From contig CAYWTB010000076.1 in NCBI GenBank assembly GCA_964461135.1, forward strand, positions 1-22,279: DNA of 22,279 nt. Reading direction: 5' to 3'. The translations under genes were made by a program, and so were the position numbers. Positions 16,901 to 22,279 of this stretch are shown here, in pieces. Each line of letters starts with the position of its first letter. Position 1 is the stretch's first letter. This DNA comes from RQOF01 sp964461135 (GTDB lineage: Bacteria > Calditrichota > Calditrichia > RBG-13-44-9). Under the pieces are notes generated by a model that was not told the origin of the DNA, did no database searches, and saw only the letters and a list, made by a program, of their open reading frames with translations.

Positions 16901-19900
16901 CTCACCCGGCAGCAGGATCTGCAGGCGGGTGAAGGTTCCCGGGTTAACCTTAAACAGATTGCTTTCTCCGCTGTGGGGAGTTGTGGCAAAATCCAGACAG
17001 GTCAGTTTTACATTGTTTCCGGCCCTGGTAATGGTCAGACGCCCGTTCCAGTAACCGTCCACAAATTCAATCTGGGTGGGGGTTAATGTTCCGGCACCGG
17101 TGGTAGATTCCAGCCGGGCGTGACCGTTAAATCCCGTCAGGGGATTGCCGGCCACGTCGGCGGCGTTAATTTGTATCTGGAATTCACTGCCGGCAGTCTG
17201 ATCGGCGATGGTCTGAAATTCAAAGTGGTCAAGATTACCGGGATTTACCAGGAACGTACTGCTGACACCCCCGGTGATGGTAACATTGCTTATGTCGGAG
17301 GCGTTGATGGTGTGTGTACCCACCGTTCCCATAATGGCCGAAATCGTTGCCGATCCGTTAACCAGCTTGCTTTTATGGGTGATCAGGGCCAGAGTATCGC
17401 TGGATTCCAGTTGAATACTGTCTACACTACTTATTACCAGGTTCCAGTAATCGTCCACCGCCCGTACCCGGAAATCAAACTGGACGCCGGTGAACTGGTC
17501 CGAGGGTGTGCCGCTTTTACCGGGAGCAACACCGGGTTGCGGATCTTCGCCGGGCAGCAGTACCTGTAGTTTTGTGAAGGATCCGGCCAGGACATTCACC
17601 ATATTGCTGGTCCCGGAATGAGGAGGGGCGGCATCATCGCTGGCGGTGATCGATACATTTGTTCCCGCTTTGGTGAGAGTTACCTCACCGGTCCATTCGC
17701 CACCAACAAAGGGACCGACCTGGTCGGGCAATATAGTGCCTTCACCGGTCGATGCGGTTAAATGAACCATTCCGGTGAAATTTCCGACAATTTGATTCAG
17801 GTTTGTTTCCGCCCGAATGGTTACTGAGAAAGAGATGCCGGCATTTACCGGACTGGGAATTGTTTCAAAAGCAAAATGATCAAGGTTTTGTGGAATAATA
17901 TTTATACTTGGACTCTGTCCATTAGCAATCTGTGGATTATTCAACTGATAAGCCGAAACGGTATGCGATCCGGCAGTATTCAGGGTAATGCTTAAACTCC
18001 TGGTACCATTTGCCAGATTGGTATTCGCCGGTAAAGATGCAGTTAAATCGGTAGAGGACACGCCAAATGAATCAGCCGCAGTTGTGACCACATTCCAATG
18101 TGCATCTACACCGTTCACCTGTATTGGAAATGGCTGCCCGCTTCTCTGGTCATTGGGTGTACCGCTATAACCAGGCGATAGACCGGGCGTTGCGACAATT
18201 CCTGGCACCAAAACCTGGAATTGAGCGATCGCTCCCGGCACCACCTGGAACTGATTACTGGTGCCGGTATGCGGATTAGCCGCGCCATCCGTAACATTTA
18301 AGAAAACGCCAGCTTCTGCTTTAGTCAAAGTAACATGTCCGGTGTAGAGACCCTGATTCATGGTAATGTTCACCGGGGAGATGGTCCCTGTTCCAGTGCT
18401 AGCAGACAGGGTTAGTGATCCGGAGTAATCCATCAGCCGGTTTCCGGATTGGTCGACAGCGGTAATGGTAATCGTCAAAGGTAAGCCGGCTGTTACTGGT
18501 CCAACGATTGTTTCAAAGACAAACTCATGCAAGTTACCGGGATTAACTAATATTGGAGTACCAGTATTCGGCGTAATGGATGGTTGAGTAACATCATGGG
18601 CGGTTACCGATTGCAAACCGGTACTATTTAAGGTTACGGTAAATTGTCGGGTCCCATTAAATAAGGGCGAATTAGGAGGTAATACCGCATTGGGATCCGA
18701 ACTGCTCAGCTGCACCTGATCATTGACGCTGGTAATTACATTCCACCAGTTATCGATGGCGTTCACCCGGACGGATATATTACTTCCCGCCAGAATCGGG
18801 CTCACCATACCGGTCTTACCTGGAGCCACTCCAGGGGTCCCGGTCTCTCCCTGCATTAAAAGCTGCAATTGGGTAAAAGTGCTGGTTTGGACAGTAAACT
18901 GATTACTGGTGCCGGTATGTGGTGGAGAGGTTCGATCATTAACCGTTACCGATACAAATGAAGCAGCCCGGGTAAGAGTGATCTGACCCGACCATACCCC
19001 ATTTACCATGTCAACCACATTAGGGGTGATGGTCTGAGACCCGGTTGAGACATCGAGATCCAGGGCCCCGCTGAAATCCGTCACCGGATTTCCGCCGGAA
19101 TCCACTGCCCGGATGGTCACCGAAAAGGGAGTGCCTGCAGTTTTGGGAGAGGAGATCGGATCGAAAACAAAATGATCCAGTCCAAAAGAAATCACATTGA
19201 TGGGAGAACTGATCCCATCCTGAATGGATGAATTGTAAATATCGCTGGTGGAGATAGTATGTGTTCCCGGGGTGTTCAGGGTAATTGGAACAGTGAGGTG
19301 TCCCCCAGTCAGAATAGAATTGTTCGGTAAAACCCCAGCCGGATCGCTGGACGTGAAGCTAATGGTGGTATTAGTTTGCAGAACTTGATTCCAGTATTGG
19401 TCTGTAGTGTAAACATGCATATTGAATTGGACAGATGCCTGCTGGTTCACAGGGCTGCCACTTCTTCCGGTGAGACTTCCCGGAAGATAAGACTCTCCGG
19501 GCACTACATTCAGAATTCGCGAATATGGACGTGGAATGGCACAGAAGCGATTACTTACACCAAAAATACTGTAGTCGTTCACCCGCACCCAGACATCCCC
19601 GGTTACATAGGGACCATTAGTTTTCAGACCGGCACGGAAGACCTGTATATTTCCTATCCACCTGCCGTCAACCAGTTGAATGGTTTCGGGAAAAATTCTA
19701 CCCAGACCATAATCAGTATATTCAGAAAGGGTTACCTCCTTAGTATAATTATTAATCCGGTTTCCCTGGGCGTCTCGGGCGGTTATTTCAACCTGCGGGA
19801 TAATGTTGCCCACCGTTACCTGCCCGGGGTGATTCCCATGGGGATCTCCAATATCTGACTCAAAGCTAAAGTAGAGCACATCTACTACCTCGAAGGCAGG

Positions 19901-20326
19901 AGAGACACCATTTGTAACATTTGGATCGGTGATATCATCAGCAGTTAAGGTATGAGTACCGTTCGAGTTGATAGTAACAGCAAGGATTGCTGTGCCATTT
20001 GCCAAATTTGTGACCGGAGGCAAAGTGGCATAGGGATCACTGGCTGTCAATTGGACTAGGTCGCTCACCGGAACGACATTCCAGTTTTGATCTGTGGCAT
20101 TCACGATTACCTGAAAAGGAACACCTGTAGTCTGAGTATAAGGAGTACCGGTAAAGCCACTTGGTGTTCCGGGGGCTGCCGCCATTCCCGGCAACAATAT
20201 CTGCAATTTGGTGGCAGATTGTGCCTGAAGCTGTGAAGCACCACTGAAAATCTGGAAGAGCAAAACCACAATCAGAAAGGAGAAAATTTTGGAAATGCAG
20301 AAAATATTCCAATGAAACTTCTTCAT
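13982..20326 (-). CDS. Giant secreted modular Ig-like protein, 2114 aa
   Basis: Residues 1-36 form a signal peptide (core FSFLIVVLLFQIFSGA, end LQAQ). Then two module types alternate. Type A (about 115 residues) opens with LLPGE..TPG..PGK.GTP..Q.AG and has a D-x-x-W-N motif. Type B (about 100) has FVFETI, AGxPF, D-x-x-G-N, LSASTGxGTI and ends PHTGTSNxFxV. A modules start near residues 44, 275, 490, 707, 924, 1138, 1355, 1571 and 1689; B follows each except the eighth. The final B is divergent. About 1908-2002 resembles a bacterial Ig-like (Big_1/invasin) domain, and 2013-2114 is a FlgD/T9SS type A-like end (NYPNPFGS, VIWDGRNDKGQKVGNGGY, KIAVVR). It has few cysteines. GGAGG is 6 nt before ATG. 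Likely a cell-surface fibre or adhesin; its ligand is unknown. Confidence 0.93.
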   Translation of the reverse strand: MKKFHWNIFCISKIFSFLIVVLLFQIFSGASQLQAQSATKLQILLPGMAAAPGTPSGFTGTPYTQTTGVPFQVIVNATDQNWNVVPVSDLVQLTASDPYATLPPVTNLANGTAILAVTINSNGTHTLTADDITDPNVTNGVSPAFEVVDVLYFSFESDIGDPHGNHPGQVTVGNIIPQVEITARDAQGNRINNYTKEVTLSEYTDYGLGRIFPETIQLVDGRWIGNIQVFRAGLKTNGPYVTGDVWVRVNDYSIFGVSNRFCAIPRPYSRILNVVPGESYLPGSLTGRSGSPVNQQASVQFNMHVYTTDQYWNQVLQTNTTISFTSSDPAGVLPNNSILTGGHLTVPITLNTPGTHTISTSDIYNSSIQDGISSPINVISFGLDHFVFDPISSPKTAGTPFSVTIRAVDSGGNPVTDFSGALDLDVSTGSQTITPNVVDMVNGVWSGQITLTRAASFVSVTVNDRTSPPHTGTSNQFTVQTSTFTQLQLLMQGETGTPGVAPGKTGMVSPILAGSNISVRVNAIDNWWNVITSVNDQVQLSSSDPNAVLPPNSPLFNGTRQFTVTLNSTGLQSVTAHDVTQPSITPNTGTPILVNPGNLHEFVFETIVGPVTAGLPLTITITAVDQSGNRLMDYSGSLTLSASTGTGTISPVNITMNQGLYTGHVTLTKAEAGVFLNVTDGAANPHTGTSNQFQVVPGAIAQFQVLVPGIVATPGLSPGYSGTPNDQRSGQPFPIQVNGVDAHWNVVTTAADSFGVSSTDLTASLPANTNLANGTRSLSITLNTAGSHTVSAYQLNNPQIANGQSPSINIIPQNLDHFAFETIPSPVNAGISFSVTIRAETNLNQIVGNFTGMVHLTASTGEGTILPDQVGPFVGGEWTGEVTLTKAGTNVSITASDDAAPPHSGTSNMVNVLAGSFTKLQVLLPGEDPQPGVAPGKSGTPSDQFTGVQFDFRVRAVDDYWNLVISSVDSIQLESSDTLALITHKSKLVNGSATISAIMGTVGTHTINASDISNVTITGGVSSTFLVNPGNLDHFEFQTIADQTAGSEFQIQINAADVAGNPLTGFNGHARLESTTGAGTLTPTQIEFVDGYWNGRLTITRAGNNVKLTCLDFATTPHSGESNLFKVNPGTFTRLQILLPGEQSTPGINPGKTGTVETQIAGDAVAVTVNAVDNWWNPVPSASGLIGLTSTDASANLPLDAPLSSGSVTFTTFRFMSAGYWTITANHKTNSSISSDTSPLVHVITGSVANFMFEPINSPQYAGDTLQLTVHAVDGSGNIVSSYNEMASMTASTGPGTILVGDIQFTDGGWSGAVILTKAAQSVHLNIHDFDDIVRGNSNPFTLLPGALARLKILVPGETLTPGLPTAKSGYPSPQTLGITFQATVYATDAWFNPVVPDSLQLHFSSTDNAAALPADTSQDTPHAIYDITLLTVGKNKLYVDSPGHPALRDTSSEFTVLTGQIDHFVFSAIPDSQLAGNSFNLRIEAHNQYNYPLLDYEGEVILSASTGNGTISQTGVTISGGFWEGQLTITKSDTEVVLYAADYIPAPNTHTGYSNGFSVYPEALAGLQVLLPGEKATPGVTPGKKDTPFMQTAGDSFMLHVLAVDPYWNLVANREDMLDVVVSDSFAVIPDTINLVNGDIEIPITLRAGGKHRFSAAIQDNTTLPLAWSDSVTVAPNQFTQLLTLLPGEMILPGDTENDPLKTPGRRDTPTRQTSGLAFPVEVYAVDDYWNVVPSAASDQVRLFATDNSATVIPINSNLQEGTTSFSVTLNQGGNQIIRAIDNSNTNIRTSLDAQVEVLVGGLHYEINLGTERVAAGDPFQMDIFFKNANEELVITANHLVNFSLVDATTLDSIAGELQFVSVNLANGRRSLAQSCNAVGLVRIKVEDKIGTAAGYSEPLEIFAGSVSSITMAAQKNELRAMEKLVLLASLNDAAGNPVPAKVVTFSVTQGTGTLDSTEGISDSKGRVSIEFTAGKITETSYVHAEVDSVSADFEIIINLTSSDMPDGVPVNYPNPFGSMSPETRIDYYLPEAADVTLRIYDLFGNLVWTKSIAAGSPGGIGRNQSTHPNSVIWDGRNDKGQKVGNGGYILMAKAVANGRTVMDTHRKIAVVR
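14900..20230 (-). repeat. Tandem coding repeats, about 645 nt per A+B unit
   Basis: The repeat seen in the protein gives a DNA period of about 640-650 nt: A-module motifs fall near 20190, 19500, 18855, 18205, 17555, 16912, 16262 and 15612, then 15260, a half-period step. DNA identity between units is mostly low, but identical stretches of more than 20 nt survive, for example 18249-18271 and 18897-18919. Confidence 0.85.
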
Positions 20327-20367
20327 GTAAAACCTCCATATATCAAATATTTTTCTTACTTTCGGTT

Positions 20368-20790
20368 TTATCTGCTCGGTGCATTATTCTCTTTTACCGT
20401 TTTCTTTTTTTCATTTTCAAGTTTTTCCAACAGAATATTCACCGCATCTCCTAGTTCATGTAGATAATCATTGGAACGGAGTTGAATATGGTTATTATAT
20501 TCACTTTTCATCGCCCGCTCCAAAATACGCTGTATCTGGATCATGGGACCAACCACCCGGTGAGAGAGGCGCATACCAAACCAGAAATTGAATCCACTGA
20601 ATATCAGAACCAGAAAAAAGACCAGAGTAGACCGGATATAAAGCTGTATATCATAGGAATTATGCACATTAAGATGCTCAATGATCAGCAGCAGTAATCC
20701 GAATACTACAATCTCGACAGCGCAGAGCAGTGTAAATACGGTGGTAAATGCATGCTGAATATTGGGTTTTAAATAGTACAATTTGCGCAT
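20368..20790 (-). CDS. HAMP-only membrane protein, 140 aa
   Basis: Two membrane helices (about residues 14-37 and 53-72) flank a short loop. A HAMP-like linker follows (about 72-125: RLSHRVVGPMIQIQRILERA with the conserved Gly-Pro, then ELGDAVNILLEKLE) and a lysine-rich tail. There is no kinase, methyl-accepting or cyclase output domain, so it ends where a signalling domain would usually begin. It is the first gene of the run, 41 nt before the giant Ig gene. It may sense the membrane or gate the operon's machine. AAGGA lies 9 nt before ATG. Confidence 0.8.
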   Translation of the reverse strand: MRKLYYLKPNIQHAFTTVFTLLCAVEIVVFGLLLLIIEHLNVHNSYDIQLYIRSTLVFFLVLIFSGFNFWFGMRLSHRVVGPMIQIQRILERAMKSEYNNHIQLRSNDYLHELGDAVNILLEKLENEKKKTVKENNAPSR

Positions 20791-21184
20791 GAAAATATTT
20801 CCTTATTATAAAATTTTACCGATAATTACAGAATATTTTGAAGAATCCCGGCTATTTAGTATCTCTATTTCCATGACAAAACAGCTCATTCAGCCGGTTT
20901 TCCCAATAACAATATTAATATTCGTTCAATCTTGTCTTCTCTTTAGTAATTATTACCGATTTTCAAATATAAAGCTACAAAGTTTGTGCCATATGATATC
21001 GTTCATCGGCAACCTCATGACTTATTGATCTGAGCAGTCTGTGGAAATAATCTTATCAATTTTTTATTAATATTCTAGAAAGTGGTTAATAATTATACAG
21101 TTAAAACAGCTGCCAGTTGTAAGTATTTGGCATCAATCGGGGTGTATTTGTCATAAGGGAAATTGAGTTAAGGAAGGAAATCAA
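20791..21184. other. Intergenic region upstream of the nine-gene operon
   Basis: This must hold the operon promoter (minus strand), but no clear -35/-10 pair at a sensible distance is seen. A perfect 12-nt AT palindrome, AATATTAATATT, lies at 20911-20922 and could be a protein-binding site. The TATAAT at 20805-20810 is too close to the start codon to be used. Confidence 0.4.
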
Positions 21185-21382
21185 ATGTATTGTGGCAGTT
21201 GCAGGAATCTGCAACGTGCAAAATTAAAAATTGTGATTTTTATTTTTCCAATCACCCAATTTCAATTTGAAATTTTTCAAGGATTAATTATATTATATGA
21301 GATGAATCCAGGAAATTATTATAGGGAGCTGATACATGCATTGGCTCTGGCAGATTCTCATTTGAAGCGATATGGAATTTAG
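21185..21382 (+). CDS. Possible small protein, 65 aa
   Basis: The ATG is preceded by AAGGAAGG (21170-21177) at a good 7-nt spacing. The product starts MYCGSC (a CxxC pair) and has a hydrophobic stretch (about residues 16-37). No family is recognised, and composition is AT-rich like the surrounding intergenic DNA. The ribosome-binding site is the main support. Confidence 0.3.
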   Translation: MYCGSCRNLQRAKLKIVIFIFPITQFQFEIFQGLIILYEMNPGNYYRELIHALALADSHLKRYGI

Positions 21383-21459
21383 ATAGTCTGTCTTTTATAT
21401 AACATTGGATGTATTAAGTATTAATAATTTTATTTTCCCAATCTATGAGGGGAGGTAAA

Positions 21460-22230
21460 ATGAAACAGTCACTTCTACTCTTTTCAATTGCAGTATTTTT
21501 ATGGGTCACCTGTGAAAAAAATCGGGGAATTCTCAGTCCGGTTTCTCCGGAAAAGCCTTCTTCCGAAGAATTGAGTCGGCTGGTTGATATCAGTATGACC
21601 GCATATGACAGCATGCTGATTACCAGTCGCAGCGGAACCCGGTTCAATACAAAGCTCTTTTCCCGAATTGAACTGGGTGAAAAAGATATGGGCGGCTTTG
21701 ATGCCAGGGAACAGGTTACGCCGGTGTATCGGAAAACTCAGGGGGGATACGAATTTTCATTTTCCATTCCCCATAAAATTCTTAATAAAAGCCTGCGTGA
21801 ATATTTCTTCTCGCTCAGGTTTTTTCTGGAAAGAGATAATTTTGTTGATCTCGATACCCTGGTGCTAACTTATAAGTATCCCTATTCCTCTACCCAAATT
21901 TTTATTGATAATCTGGATGCATTTCATGACGATCTTTACCTAAGCTGGGTACAGGATTTTGTTCTGATCGGCAGAAAATTTTATTCTTATTGTCTTGGAT
22001 CAACCGTGGTATCAGAATATGATTTGGATACCCAAAAGATGACGGTATTATATTATTTTCCGGGCGGGGATCACATTGCCGGTAATCCGGATTACCTGTT
22101 CCTGGATGACCAACATTATCGGATATTCCGGCATAATTTTGTGAAAGACACCCTTGATCTGGAGATTAAATACCCCTATTCTCAATTTTTCCCAAATATT
22201 CTGGGAATGGCCGTTTATAATAATTTTTAA
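21460..22230 (+). CDS. Possible lipoprotein with partial beta-propeller-like C-terminus, 256 aa
   Basis: The N-terminus (MKQSLLLFSIAVFLWVTCEK) looks like a lipoprotein signal with Cys18, although W-V-T before Cys is not a canonical lipobox. Residues about 135-256 contain blade-like beta repeats (FYSYCLGSTVVSEYDLDTQK, GNPDYLFLDDQHYRIFRHN), but only about two blades fit before the stop. The start at 21460 is chosen because GGGGAGG lies 4 nt upstream; ATG 21445 is also in frame. The product is not recognised. The stop overlaps the ATG of another frame (TAATG), suggesting translational coupling or an interrupted gene. Confidence 0.75.
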   Translation: MKQSLLLFSIAVFLWVTCEKNRGILSPVSPEKPSSEELSRLVDISMTAYDSMLITSRSGTRFNTKLFSRIELGEKDMGGFDAREQVTPVYRKTQGGYEFSFSIPHKILNKSLREYFFSLRFFLERDNFVDLDTLVLTYKYPYSSTQIFIDNLDAFHDDLYLSWVQDFVLIGRKFYSYCLGSTVVSEYDLDTQKMTVLYYFPGGDHIAGNPDYLFLDDQHYRIFRHNFVKDTLDLEIKYPYSQFFPNILGMAVYNNF

Positions 22231-22279
22231 TGATTATGCCCTTAACTCCGCAAAAGTTATCGTATGAGTATGAGCACAG
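22230..22279 (+). CDS. Start of a possible next gene, cut by the window edge
   Basis: An ATG overlapping the preceding TAA opens 16 codons without a stop (MIMPLTPQKLSYEYEH). No separate Shine-Dalgarno is visible, so it would depend on coupling to the upstream gene. Too short to identify. Confidence 0.35.
   Translation, partial: MIMPLTPQKLSYEYEH

Noticed and set aside
16355..19858. Plus-strand ORFs of 117-160 aa antisense to the giant Ig gene
   Set aside because: They lie entirely inside a continuous, clearly coding 2114-codon frame and show no domain or ribosome-binding site.
14900..20230. Regular repeats that might suggest a CRISPR or satellite array
   Set aside because: The period is about 645 nt, always in frame, and reflects protein modules.
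20805..20810. TATAAT on the minus strand before the HAMP gene
   Set aside because: A start 6-7 nt downstream would fall inside or after the Shine-Dalgarno sequence, and no -35 match is present at 16-18 nt.
20783..21028. An 81-aa plus-strand ORF upstream of the operon
   Set aside because: It overlaps the start of the HAMP gene and has no ribosome-binding site of its own.

Overview
The window looks like chromosome from a Gram-negative bacterium of moderate GC, most likely from the FCB superphylum (Calditrichota, KSB1, Ignavibacteriota or relatives). The clues are a secreted endonuclease with a type IX secretion (T9SS) type A-like sorting domain, a PorV-type outer-membrane barrel, FlgD-like Ig modules on several exported proteins, and a giant secreted protein built of Ig-like repeats. 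No taxon marker gene is present, so this is an inference. I see no insertion sequence, integrase, CRISPR array or rRNA.

Layout. Positions 1-190 hold the 5' part of a tRNA-Asn gene cut by the window edge, a degenerate tRNA-Asn copy just upstream of it, and a good promoter reading into both, all on the minus strand. Positions 300-2450 hold a possible 61-residue membrane peptide, an imperfect inverted repeat, a 127-residue membrane protein and a membrane-anchored hexapeptide-repeat (acyltransferase-type) protein. Positions 2676-3749 are a two-gene plus-strand operon: a near-consensus promoter, a five-helix membrane protein and an excisionase-type HTH protein, both probably using non-ATG starts. 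Positions 3872-5026 encode the secreted endonuclease I. Positions 5440-5859 are a complete cold-shock protein unit with promoter, long leader, gene and terminator.

The centrepiece is a minus-strand run of nine closely spaced genes from 20790 down to 6095. In transcription order it encodes: a HAMP-only membrane protein; a 2114-residue secreted protein of alternating Ig-like modules; a PorV-like outer-membrane protein with a FlgD-Ig tail; a 1007-residue periplasmic TPR protein; ExbB; two ExbD paralogues; a TonB protein; and an exported protein with a FlgD-Ig module and a possible degenerate OmpA-like end. Gaps are 12-70 nt and nearly every gene has a clear Shine-Dalgarno sequence. Together they make a plausible proton-motive-force-driven envelope machine that exports, displays or moves a giant surface fibre. 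Its gene content is reminiscent of Tol-Pal and of the Myxococcus Agl-Glt motor. The most striking detail is that the second ExbD has glycine where the proton-channel aspartate should be, while the first keeps aspartate.

Right of the operon, after about 650 bases of mostly empty AT-rich DNA (with one weak small ORF), a plus-strand gene encodes a possible lipoprotein whose C-terminus looks like the start of a beta-propeller that stops early. The start of another reading frame overlaps its stop codon at the window edge.
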